Positions 10,079-21,351 of a DNA stretch of 64,000 nt are shown here, in pieces. Position 1 is the first letter of the stretch, and each line of letters begins with the position of its first letter. Below the pieces are notes generated by a model, which worked only from the letters and a program-made list of their open reading frames with translations, was not told the DNA's origin and did no database searches. The DNA is taken from positions 79,517-143,516 of the forward strand of contig NZ_ACZN01000012.1 of NCBI RefSeq assembly GCF_000176135.1. Reading direction: 5' to 3'. A program made the position numbers and the translations under genes. Origin of the DNA: Vibrio coralliilyticus ATCC BAA-450 (GTDB lineage Bacteria > Pseudomonadota > Gammaproteobacteria > Enterobacterales > Vibrionaceae).

Positions 10079-11688
10079 TATGCTTTCTCCTCTGAGGCAG
10101 TTAACGAAGGGGCATGCTCTTGAGATAACTTTTCAAGACGCTGCAAGGTTCTTCGTCCGGCAATGCCATCCACATGGAGTCCCTGCCATTGCTGGAAAAG
10201 CTCAACCTTACGCATCAGTTCCTGATCATAAACATCGGACTCTCTTTCGGGCTCACCCAGAACTTTAGACAAACGATCATCCAATTCAGCGATCGCACGT
10301 CCTGACATATTAGGTTTCAAAGTCTGATGCCAGTAACCTTGCCAGATCTGGTGATATTGCCCCTGCCATAATTCCTTGAGCTTGGAGATAGGCAGTTCAA
10401 TTCGCTCCGTTCCTAACAAGAGCTGAGCAGAATTCTGTGTGAGCTTATATAGCACAGCATAACTTTGCAGGCTGTCTTTGCTGAGAGACAAAAGCACGGG
10501 AACATTAGCTTGTCTGAGCGTATTCAGCGTGCCGCGTGATTGAGTACAACGGAACGCACTTTGGTCACTTTGCTGGCAAAGACGCTCAGCCACAGACGCA
10601 TTCAGCCCCCACACATGATAAAGCTCCGCAATACCCTGCTGGAAATCCGTTGCACGAGCAAGAGTGGATTGTAATTCAACAGGAAAAACTTCCTTTTCTA
10701 TCGCTTCCACATTTGACGCTGGGTACGCTTCACTTAGGTGCGCTTCAATCGACGCACTGAAAAGCATTGGAGCTAACCAATAACTACCGACAGCCAGTAC
10801 AGCTCCTACGGCAGCGGCAATACCAATTGGAGAACGCTGTGGCAATGAAGGCACTGGTTGAGCGGGCTGATGATACGAGGTTTGAAAACTCATCACCTCT
10901 TCACAAGCCGCTTCAACACTTGAATGGCTCGGTACCGCTTCTCCGATGCTGTAAGCTCGTTTTAAAGCCGCATCACAAATCAGATTAATCAGGCGTGGAA
11001 TACCCAGCGACTGCTGAGCAATATGCTTGAGCGACTTAGCAGAAAGCAAACTCGCTTCGCCACCCGCCAATTCAAGACGATACTGAATATAACTGGCGGT
11101 TTCTTTGCTATCCAATGGCAACAGGTGGTATCGCCCCGTAATACGCTGCGCTAGCTGGCGCAATTGAGGCATCTGCAATTTCTGTTGTAACTCTGGTTGG
11201 CCAACAAGTAGCACTTTGAGTAGCTTCTGGTTGTCCGTTTCAAGATTAGTCAATAAGCGCAACTGCTCTAGCACTTCAGCGGACAAATGCTGTGCTTCGT
11301 CGATCACCAGCAAAGTCTGAATACCATTCGCATATGTACTTAGCAGAAATTCATGAATCTTCTGATTCAGTTGTTTGAGCGTTGCGCCAGATTGATACTC
11401 AATCGAAAATTCATCGCAGATTGCTTCAAGCAACTCTATGCTTGAAAAGGTAGGGTTGAGGATTAGACCAGGCTGAGTATCCGTACCGAGTGATTTCAGC
11501 AATGCGCGTGCAACGGTTGTCTTCCCGGTACCAACTTCACCAGACAACATCGCAAAGCCCCCACCCTCGCCAAGGCCTACTTGTAAGCGAAACAGCGCTT
11601 CTTTGTGCCTTTGGCTTTGGAACAGGAAACGAGAATTCGGCACAATCGAAAACGGCAGCTCTGTGAATCCAAAATGTTGTTTATACAT
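10078..11688 (-). CDS. gspA: Type II secretion ATPase GspA/ExeA with peptidoglycan-binding domain
   Basis: Protein of 536 residues. An N-terminal AAA ATPase has Walker A GEVGTGKTT near residue 48 and Walker B LLVIDEAQH near residue 123. A transmembrane helix follows near 288-308, then a periplasmic C39-peptidase-like segment and a C-terminal PG_binding_1 domain (VDGIAGRRTLQRLEKL). ExeA/GspA uses ATP and binds peptidoglycan to place the secretin. The start at 11688 gives the family N-terminus MYKQHFGFTELPFS with an upstream GAGA-type site. The open frame upstream (to 11748) adds 20 unrelated residues. It is divergent from cca with about 90 bases between. Confidence 0.92.
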   Translation of the reverse strand: MYKQHFGFTELPFSIVPNSRFLFQSQRHKEALFRLQVGLGEGGGFAMLSGEVGTGKTTVARALLKSLGTDTQPGLILNPTFSSIELLEAICDEFSIEYQSGATLKQLNQKIHEFLLSTYANGIQTLLVIDEAQHLSAEVLEQLRLLTNLETDNQKLLKVLLVGQPELQQKLQMPQLRQLAQRITGRYHLLPLDSKETASYIQYRLELAGGEASLLSAKSLKHIAQQSLGIPRLINLICDAALKRAYSIGEAVPSHSSVEAACEEVMSFQTSYHQPAQPVPSLPQRSPIGIAAAVGAVLAVGSYWLAPMLFSASIEAHLSEAYPASNVEAIEKEVFPVELQSTLARATDFQQGIAELYHVWGLNASVAERLCQQSDQSAFRCTQSRGTLNTLRQANVPVLLSLSKDSLQSYAVLYKLTQNSAQLLLGTERIELPISKLKELWQGQYHQIWQGYWHQTLKPNMSGRAIAELDDRLSKVLGEPERESDVYDQELMRKVELFQQWQGLHVDGIAGRRTLQRLEKLSQEHAPSLTASEEKA

Positions 11689-11778
11689 ACTTCTCGTCTC
11701 TGGGAATTTACCGATAAGAAAAGTACCATTGCTGGCATGAATAGCCAATTCTAAAATCCGAATTTAAGAGAGACATCT

Positions 11779-12996
11779 GTGCAAATATTTCTGGTTGGTG
11801 GTGCAGTCCGCGATAAACTGCTGAAAATCGACGTTTACGACCAAGACTGGGTCGTGGTTGGCGCATCGCCTCAGGTATTACTGGACCAGGGGTTTGTTGC
11901 TGTTGGAAAGGACTTCCCTGTGTTCCTACACCCTAAAACCAAGCAAGAGCATGCCCTAGCAAGAACCGAACGCAAAACTGGCTCAGGCTACAAAGGCTTT
12001 GATTGTTATTTTGCTCCTGATGTCACCCTTGAAGAGGACCTGATTCGCCGAGACCTGACTATCAATGCAATGGCAGAAGATGAGCAAGGTCGGATTATCG
12101 ACCCTTACGGCGGCCAAAAAGATCTCAATGATCGCGTTCTTCGCCACGTTTCAGATGCTTTTACAGAAGATCCTCTTCGCGTACTTAGAGTCGCGCGCTT
12201 CGCGGCGAAATTGCATCACCTTGGTTTTACCATCGCCCCAGAAACTCAACAGCTAATGGCTCAGATTGTCCAGTCTGGAGAGCTAATTCATTTAACGGCT
12301 GAACGTGTGTGGCAGGAATGGCACAAATCGCTATCAACCCAAGATCCACAGATTTTTCTATCGGTCCTGCGTGACTGCGGTGCCCTCAAAGTGATACTTC
12401 CTGAATTGGATCGCTTGTTTGGTGTACCTCAACCAGAAAAGTGGCACCCAGAAATTGATACCGGTATTCACAACCTTTTAGTGGCGAAACAGGCTGCCCT
12501 ACTCAGCCCCTCTAACAGAGTGCGCTTTGCCGCGCAGATGCACGATTTAGGCAAGGGAGTGACCCCAAAAAATGAGTGGCCGAGCCACAAGAAGCACTGT
12601 CACACGGGCCTTAGCATCATCAAAAAACTGTGTGAGCGTGTCCGTATTCCGAATGAATATCGCGATCTTGCGTTAATGGTGTGTGAGCAACACTCCAATA
12701 TCCACCGAGCAGCAGAGCTTAGAGCCGATACCATTATCAAGATCCTCAATGGCTTTGATGTATGGCGTAAGCCCGAACGTTTAGAAGAAATCTTGCTGTC
12801 TTGCATGGCTGACAGCCGCGGTCGTACCGGCTTCGAAGATATTGAGTACCCTCAAAAAACTATTTTTGAGCAGGCATACCAAGCAGCACTGGCGGTTAAC
12901 GTTCAAGACATCATACAAGATGGATTCAAAGGTTCCGCAATACGAGGAGAAATGGAGAAACGCCGAATAGAAGCCGTTCGGGTAACAAGAGGTTAA
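11779..12996 (+). CDS. cca: tRNA CCA-adding enzyme (multifunctional)
   Basis: Class II tRNA nucleotidyltransferase of 405 residues that builds or repairs the 3' CCA end. The N-terminal LVGGAVRD motif and the metal-binding aspartates D21 and D23 (DQDW) are present. A downstream HD-domain motif (MHDLGKG near residue 255) marks the bacterial multifunctional form with phosphohydrolase activity. The start is GTG at 11779, placed by the conserved MQIFLVGGAVRD N-terminus. The gene faces eno, and two terminators plus an eno remnant lie in the gap. Confidence 0.95.
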   Translation: MQIFLVGGAVRDKLLKIDVYDQDWVVVGASPQVLLDQGFVAVGKDFPVFLHPKTKQEHALARTERKTGSGYKGFDCYFAPDVTLEEDLIRRDLTINAMAEDEQGRIIDPYGGQKDLNDRVLRHVSDAFTEDPLRVLRVARFAAKLHHLGFTIAPETQQLMAQIVQSGELIHLTAERVWQEWHKSLSTQDPQIFLSVLRDCGALKVILPELDRLFGVPQPEKWHPEIDTGIHNLLVAKQAALLSPSNRVRFAAQMHDLGKGVTPKNEWPSHKKHCHTGLSIIKKLCERVRIPNEYRDLALMVCEQHSNIHRAAELRADTIIKILNGFDVWRKPERLEEILLSCMADSRGRTGFEDIEYPQKTIFEQAYQAALAVNVQDIIQDGFKGSAIRGEMEKRRIEAVRVTRG

Positions 12997-13083
12997 ACAT
13001 TGCATTCAAAGAAAGGCAAAACCCGAAAAACCTAGCGTTAGTGCCTGCTTGACTTACCCCTGCCTAGTCTCTTCCCTAAAAAC

Positions 13084-13113
13084 AAAAACGCCCCCGAAAC
13101 CGGAGGCGTTTTT
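13084..13113. terminator. Bidirectional terminator after cca
   Basis: Stem AAAAACGCC/GGCGTTTTT (13084-13092/13105-13113), extended inward by CCG/CGG after one mismatch. T runs occur on both strands. It ends cca on the plus strand and would also close the eno remnant on the minus strand. Confidence 0.85.
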
Positions 13114-13267
13114 AAAGCTTTAAGCTAATAATTCAAGCTATGAATTACTGACCTTTAACTTCTTTTAGACCGTTGTAAGGAGCTTTAGCACCTAGAGCTT
13201 CTTCGATACGGATTAGTTGGTTGCTTTCTTTTAGGTGTAGCAGCAACACGGTCAGAACGTCTCATAG
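13114..13267 (-). pseudogene. Broken duplicate of the enolase 3' end
   Basis: About 150 bases closely match the real eno 3' end (13320-13460), including about 30 bases past the stop. The match covers the last ~35 codons of enolase, from [12 protein letters not shown] to KEVKGQ-stop. In this copy the eno bases TACTTAG are replaced by an unrelated block of about 20 bases (around 13222-13241), a net gain of 13 that destroys the frame. There are also scattered point differences (stop at 13147-13145; TTTTAGACC against TTTAAGACC). No start signal or upstream eno sequence is present. It is a non-coding remnant, probably of a tandem duplication or an exchange with a related eno allele. Confidence 0.85.
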
Positions 13268-13288
13268 TTCCTAAGCTCTAAAACGCAA

Positions 13289-13314
13289 AATGCCTCACTA
13301 AAAAGTGAGGCATT
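13289..13314 (-). terminator. Terminator of eno
   Basis: Perfect 10-bp stem AATGCCTCAC/GTGAGGCATT (13289-13298/13305-13314) with a six-base loop, 37 bases after the eno stop. The T run on the minus strand is short. Confidence 0.75.
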
Positions 13315-13350
13315 CATTAAAGCTTTAAAGCTAATAATGCAAACTATGAA

Positions 13351-16440
<3,090 letters not shown>

Positions 16441-16524
16441 TTATCGCCACAACGTGAAATCTATCACACTGTAATTTTTTATTTTTTGCTTCAAATCAAA
16501 TTCGAGCAGCTCGATACACTGGGT

Positions 16525-17325
16525 TTATTGTTGCGACTCTCGCCGTTTCACCTCATCCCACATGCTATCAAGTTGCTGTAAATCGAAGTCCGTCAACTGC
16601 TTACTTTGCTCAGCCACCATCTTCTCAACACTTTTAAATCGACGAGAGAATTTGAGGTTTGCTTTGCTTAATGCCGATTCAGGATTTTGTCCAAGATGAC
16701 GGCTTAAGTTGACGACCGCAAACAACAAATCCCCAAGCTCAAGCTCTACTTTTTCATCATCGGGGGCAACTTGCAGCGCCTCATCCATGACTTCATCGAC
16801 CTCTTCGCGCACCTTGCCCACAACCGGACCTAGTGAGTCCCAATCAAAACCAAATTTAGCGCACTTTGTCTGAATTTTGGTCGCTCGTGAAAGGGCCGGG
16901 AGCGAACTCGGTATTGAGTCTAGGATACTTTGCTCTTTTTTGCCGACTTCGGCTTTTTCTTTGGCTTTTTCCGCTTCCCAGTTGGCGTTGATTTCTTCGT
17001 CCGATTCAAATTCAACATCAGAAAAAACATGGGGGTGACGGCGAGTCAGCTTCTCATTCACTGTGTCAACAACATCTGAGAATTCAAACAGCCCCTGCTC
17101 TTTCGCCAGTTGGCTGTAAAAAATCACCTGAAACAACAAATCCCCTAGCTCTTCCTGCAAATTCGGCCAGTCACGATTATGAATCGCATCCACCACTTCG
17201 TAGGTTTCCTCAATGGTATGAGGAACAATTGTGTCAAAGCTTTGTTTTAGGTCCCAAGGGCAACCATTCTCAGGGTCACGAAGCTGCGACATTATCGCTT
17301 CTAGTCGTTCAATCGGGTGATTCAT
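16525..17325 (-). CDS. mazG: Nucleoside triphosphate pyrophosphohydrolase MazG
   Basis: Cytoplasmic house-cleaning enzyme of 266 residues that hydrolyses NTPs to NMP and pyrophosphate. In E. coli it also lowers ppGpp. Two MazG helical repeats are visible, each with an acidic metal-binding EExxE pattern (ETYEVVDAI and ELGDLLFQV in the first; EVDEVMDEA and ELGDLLFAV in the second). The ATG at 17325 has AAGGA ten bases upstream; the longer open frame to 17373 runs into a terminator hairpin. It follows relA on the same strand, but a terminator (17358-17386) and a structured spacer lie between, so linkage to relA may be by read-through. Confidence 0.95.
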   Translation of the reverse strand: MNHPIERLEAIMSQLRDPENGCPWDLKQSFDTIVPHTIEETYEVVDAIHNRDWPNLQEELGDLLFQVIFYSQLAKEQGLFEFSDVVDTVNEKLTRRHPHVFSDVEFESDEEINANWEAEKAKEKAEVGKKEQSILDSIPSSLPALSRATKIQTKCAKFGFDWDSLGPVVGKVREEVDEVMDEALQVAPDDEKVELELGDLLFAVVNLSRHLGQNPESALSKANLKFSRRFKSVEKMVAEQSKQLTDFDLQQLDSMWDEVKRRESQQ

Positions 17326-17354
17326 AATCTTTGTTCCTTTAAACCTATCTAAAG

Positions 17355-17386
17355 AAAAAGGTGAGCGGTACAACCACTCACCTTTA
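17355..17386 (-). terminator. Terminator or attenuator between relA and mazG
   Basis: Perfect 9-bp stem AAAGGTGAG/CTCACCTTT (17358-17366/17378-17386) with a T-rich tail on the minus strand, only about 30 bases before the mazG start. It would end relA transcripts unless read through. Confidence 0.7.
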
Positions 17387-17396
17387 AAAATTTATT

Positions 17397-17560
17397 GTCA
17401 TCCCCAATCGCTCGTTTCACTCTAGGGAATGACTACTCTTTTTTACTAAGTAGTTGGCTCTTCTAACAAGGCAACAAACTTACGAGACTCCTGAACATAG
17501 CTTGCCTATGTGATGGAGCGAGTATAGTGAAGTTAACGCTGTTAGAAAGCCAAATACGAC
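17397..17560 (-). repeat. ERIC-like imperfect palindrome in the relA-mazG spacer
   Basis: The spacer folds on itself at several scales. Outer arms at 17454-17467 (TTGGCTCTTCTAAC) and 17541-17553 (GTTAGAAAGCCAA) pair with one bulge. A central hairpin CATAG-CTTGC-CTATG lies near 17505-17519. A separate imperfect stem pairs 17397-17407 with 17423-17433. From memory of the enterobacterial ERIC consensus, the order of GGAGCGAG-, TTAACGC- and ATACGACG-like blocks after the central hairpin resembles an ERIC repeat. No second copy was seen in this window. Being transcribed with relA, it could also be a 3'-UTR RNA element. Confidence 0.45.
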
Positions 17561-17567
17561 GTAAAAA

Positions 17568-19787
17568 CTAGCCGAGGCGTTTTACCGACATAACATCTTT
17601 AATCTGTTCAACTCGCTTCGACACACGCTGCAGAATCTCAATGTTAGTGACCTCTAGATCAAAGTCCATAATCGATAGCTGCTTACGGTAATCAACACGG
17701 CTCTTCATGCTGGTGACTTTGATTTTCTCGTTGGCAAACAAGGTGGTGATGTCTTTGAGTAGTCCACTACGCTCCATCGCTTCCACACGGACGGTCAGGA
17801 TGTAAGAACCAACAAAACCACTGCCCCAAACGGTATCGATGATACGCTCTGGAGCGTGATGACGCAGCTCTTCAAGCTGTTCACAGTCGGCGCGGTGAAC
17901 CGAAATACCTCGACCTTGAGTGATATAACCTGCGATTTCATCCCCTGGAATCGGCTGACAGCAACGCGCAAGGTGCGTCATCAGGTTATCAACCCCTTCC
18001 ACAACCACTGCGTCTTTCTTAGGACGGCTTTGCGCAGGCGCTTTGGTTTCAGCTTCCTGTAACTTCTCTAGCGCTTGCTGATCTTCTTCCTCGGCAGTGG
18101 GCTTATTCACCAAGGCATTAATGTGGTTAATGATCTGGTTGATACGCAAGTCACCACTGCCGACACCAACATACAATTCGTCGGCACTGTTGACGTTAAA
18201 GCGCTTCAACGCATACTGCTCGGCGTCTTTCAGTGTCGCGTTGATTTTGGCCAGCTCGGCTTCAAGAATCTCTCGGCCCGCTTCTAGGTTCTTTTCACGT
18301 GATTGTTTACGGAACCAAGCATTGATCTTAGCGCGCGCTCGACCAGATGTGACAAATCCCATTGATGGATTCAGCCAGTCACGAGATGGATTCGGCTCTT
18401 TAGCCGTGATGATTTCGACCTGATCGCCCATCGTCAGTTTATGGGTAAACGGTACTATACGCCCTGCAACTTTGGCGCCGATACAACGGTGCCCGACTTC
18501 TGAGTGAATGTGGTAAGCAAAATCAAGTGGCGTCGCGCCCATAGGCAGGTCGACCACATCGCCACGAGGCGTAAACGCGTAAACGCGATCATCAAATACC
18601 TGACTACGTACTTCATCAAGCATTTCGCCGGAATCTGACATTTCTTCCTGCCAATCAAGCAGTTTACGCAGCCAAGTAATTTTCTCGTCGTAGCCACTTC
18701 GGCCACCGCCACCTTCTTTGTATTTCCAGTGCGCTGCAACGCCAAGCTCCGAGTCTTCGTGCATGTCTTTAGTACGAATCTGGATCTCGATGGTTTTCCC
18801 TTCAGGGCCAAGAATCACAGTGTGGATTGACTGATACCCGTTCGGTTTTGGGTTCGCAACGTAATCATCAAATTCACTTGGTAGGTGTTTGTATTTGGTA
18901 TGAACAGCGCCTAGTGCTGCATAACAATCCTGAAGTTTGTCGGCGATAATACGAACAGCGCGAACATCAAACAGTTCGTCAAATGCCAGACTCTTCTTCT
19001 GCATTTTGCGCCAGATACTGTAAATGTGCTTAGGACGCCCACTTACTTCTGCATTGATGCCTGAAGAGGTAATTTCATTCGAGAGGTCATCCACAAAATC
19101 CGTAATGTACTGCTCACGAACGATGCGACGCTCAGAAAGCTGTTTCGCGATCTGTTTATAGGTATCAGGCTGTTGATAACGGAAAGCGTAATCTTCAATT
19201 TCCCATTTCAACTGACCAATGCCAAGACGGTTTGCCAGAGGCGCGTAGATGTTTGAACACTCTTTCGCCGCAGCTTGGCGCACTTCGTCCGGGGCTTTCT
19301 TTACCTCGATCAGATTACAGATGCGTTCAGCAAGCTTGATGACCACGCAGCGGAAGTCATCGACCATCGCTAATAGCATACGGCGAACATTATCTACTTG
19401 AGCCGAGGCAGCGCTGCCTTCCATAGTGACATTGAGCTGTCCCAGTGCCGCCATTTCCTCAACGCCATCAATCAATTTGATCGTTTCTTTGCCGAAATCC
19501 TCTTCCAGTGCTTCACGTTCATAAGCCCCACTGGACACCACTGGAAACAACAAAGCAGCCACTAAGGTGGCTTTGTCCATGGAGAGAGTAATGAGAATTT
19601 CGATCATTTCACGCCCACGCCATAACAGCAGTGGGCCTTGATCGTTGTCTTGTAGAATGGTTTCACAATGTCGATATACCTCTTTAAGGCGTTTCGACAC
19701 TTTATTGTCTTGCTCTAGGCTCGCAATCCAATTATCTAGTTCAAACTGTTCGTCTTGATTCAAATGTGCGCTTCTTACCGCAACCAT
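17568..19787 (-). CDS. relA: GTP pyrophosphokinase (ppGpp synthetase I)
   Basis: Ribosome-associated stringent-response enzyme of 739 residues that makes (p)ppGpp during amino acid starvation. The N-terminal hydrolase-like region lacks the HD metal-binding pair (FPVVSSGAYERE), which identifies RelA rather than SpoT. Then come the synthetase domain (NPKPNGYQSIHTVI; IEIQIRT), a TGS domain (VYAFTPRGDVVDLPMGATPLDFAY), a conserved-cysteine region (HLARCCQPIPGD) and a C-terminal ACT domain. The ATG at 19787 has AGGA eight bases upstream. It lies 74 bases after rlmD on the same strand. Confidence 0.97.
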   Translation of the reverse strand: MVAVRSAHLNQDEQFELDNWIASLEQDNKVSKRLKEVYRHCETILQDNDQGPLLLWRGREMIEILITLSMDKATLVAALLFPVVSSGAYEREALEEDFGKETIKLIDGVEEMAALGQLNVTMEGSAASAQVDNVRRMLLAMVDDFRCVVIKLAERICNLIEVKKAPDEVRQAAAKECSNIYAPLANRLGIGQLKWEIEDYAFRYQQPDTYKQIAKQLSERRIVREQYITDFVDDLSNEITSSGINAEVSGRPKHIYSIWRKMQKKSLAFDELFDVRAVRIIADKLQDCYAALGAVHTKYKHLPSEFDDYVANPKPNGYQSIHTVILGPEGKTIEIQIRTKDMHEDSELGVAAHWKYKEGGGGRSGYDEKITWLRKLLDWQEEMSDSGEMLDEVRSQVFDDRVYAFTPRGDVVDLPMGATPLDFAYHIHSEVGHRCIGAKVAGRIVPFTHKLTMGDQVEIITAKEPNPSRDWLNPSMGFVTSGRARAKINAWFRKQSREKNLEAGREILEAELAKINATLKDAEQYALKRFNVNSADELYVGVGSGDLRINQIINHINALVNKPTAEEEDQQALEKLQEAETKAPAQSRPKKDAVVVEGVDNLMTHLARCCQPIPGDEIAGYITQGRGISVHRADCEQLEELRHHAPERIIDTVWGSGFVGSYILTVRVEAMERSGLLKDITTLFANEKIKVTSMKSRVDYRKQLSIMDFDLEVTNIEILQRVSKRVEQIKDVMSVKRLG

Positions 19788-19861
19788 CGTCTTCGTCCTG
19801 TAATACTTTTTATCTTCGACCTACCCCGTGTTGAGACTGCTCACCACGGGCTAAGTTCGCA

Positions 19862-21181
19862 TTAATCCTTCACAAAAAGCGCCATTGATTCTAAGTGACT
19901 GGTATGGGGGAACATATCTAACATACCCAGTTTCTTTAACTCGAATCCCTGACTTAGCAAGCTCTGAGAATCTCGGGCTAGAGTAGCAGGATTGCAAGAA
20001 ACATAAACGACTCTTGTCGCACCTAGCGCAGAAACTTGCTCGACAATTCCACTAGCGCCAGCTCGTGCTGGATCGAGCAGTATTTTATCAAACTTTTCTC
20101 TCGCCCAGAGCTGACCAGACATATCTTGTTCCAAATTTGCCTGATAAAACTGAGCATTATCAATCTGGTTAACTTGAGCATTATGAGTAGCTTTACTCAC
20201 CATCTCATCGACCCCTTCAACACCGATAACGCTTTTTACCTGCTTAGCGATAGGGAGGCTGAAGTTCCCTAACCCACAAAACAAATCTAACACTCGATCT
20301 TGCTCAGATAACGCCAGCCAATCCAACGCCTGAGTAACCATCTGCGCATTCACTTGTTGATTAACTTGAATGAAATTATTTGGCTCAAACGGGATGTTGA
20401 CGCCAGTTTCCTGATAAACACCCGCTTCACCTGTTTCAAGCATCAACTGTTCATTGTTTGGCATCAGATAAAGCGTAATCTGATTGAGCTTGGCAAATTC
20501 AAGCAGTGCATCATGATCTTTATTGTTCAGTGGCTTGAGGTGGCGCAAAACCAGAATGCGCGTGTTATCTGCTTTCACTAACTCGACATGGCCAATGTTC
20601 TCTTGTTGAGAAAAGCGTGATAGCAGCGCATATAAATCAGGCAATAACTCATCCAATTCCGGCGCCAAAACAGGGCAGTGAGTCAGAGTGACGATGTCTT
20701 TACTCTGCTTTTTACGGAAACCAAATTTCAGTTGACGCGTTTTTTTATCCACCATGACACTGATGCGAGCGCGGCGACGGTAGCCTTCCGATTCGCCCAC
20801 TATCGGGGCCTCTAAGTTGAGGCTCTGCCCAGCAAACTTGCTCATCAATTGGCTCAGCGTTTGCTGTTTGTGCATCTGCTGGTGCTCACTACTCAGGTGC
20901 TGCATATTACAGCCCCCACATTGCTGATAATGTGGGCAGAAAGGCTCAACTCGTTGTTCACTCGGCGTTTGCACCTTAATCAGCGTCGCTCGTGAGAACT
21001 TACTCTTACTTTCGGTCAACTGAGCTAACACTTGCTCTCCCGGCAGTGCCCCTTCAATAAAAATTGGCTTCTTATTTTGATAGGCTATGCCTGCACCGTG
21101 ATGATCGAGTTTTTCGATTTTCAACGATTGATGCTTAGTGTTGAGTTGAGTTTTCTTTTTCGGTTGGAAGAAACGCGCCAT
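19862..21181 (-). CDS. rlmD: 23S rRNA (uracil-1939-C5)-methyltransferase RlmD
   Basis: Methylates U1939 of 23S rRNA using SAM. The 439 residues comprise an N-terminal TRAM domain, an iron-sulfur cysteine cluster ([14 protein letters not shown] near residue 82, with a fourth Cys in THCPVL) and a C-terminal Rossmann methyltransferase domain with [13 protein letters not shown] and the catalytic cysteine in [11 protein letters not shown]. It is divergent from barA, as in E. coli, and is followed by relA. Confidence 0.95.
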   Translation of the reverse strand: MARFFQPKKKTQLNTKHQSLKIEKLDHHGAGIAYQNKKPIFIEGALPGEQVLAQLTESKSKFSRATLIKVQTPSEQRVEPFCPHYQQCGGCNMQHLSSEHQQMHKQQTLSQLMSKFAGQSLNLEAPIVGESEGYRRRARISVMVDKKTRQLKFGFRKKQSKDIVTLTHCPVLAPELDELLPDLYALLSRFSQQENIGHVELVKADNTRILVLRHLKPLNNKDHDALLEFAKLNQITLYLMPNNEQLMLETGEAGVYQETGVNIPFEPNNFIQVNQQVNAQMVTQALDWLALSEQDRVLDLFCGLGNFSLPIAKQVKSVIGVEGVDEMVSKATHNAQVNQIDNAQFYQANLEQDMSGQLWAREKFDKILLDPARAGASGIVEQVSALGATRVVYVSCNPATLARDSQSLLSQGFELKKLGMLDMFPHTSHLESMALFVKD

Positions 21182-21351
21182 GCTTTGCTCTGTGCCTTTT
21201 AACTATTGCTCTGTATTGCTGTCCAGGCGTCACCTTTTCAGGCCTGAATCATTGTCTGAGCCGAACGAGTTTATTATGCTTAAGGATTCGACGGCTTCTT
21301 TTATTTGTGGAAGTTATTTTCCCATATCCACACCACGATGTTTAGACAATA

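Noticed and set aside
13150..13266. Possible short peptide from the eno remnant (starts at ATG 13266-13264, [10 protein letters not shown]...)
   Set aside because: No ribosome-binding site or promoter, frameshifted relative to enolase, and lies between two terminators.
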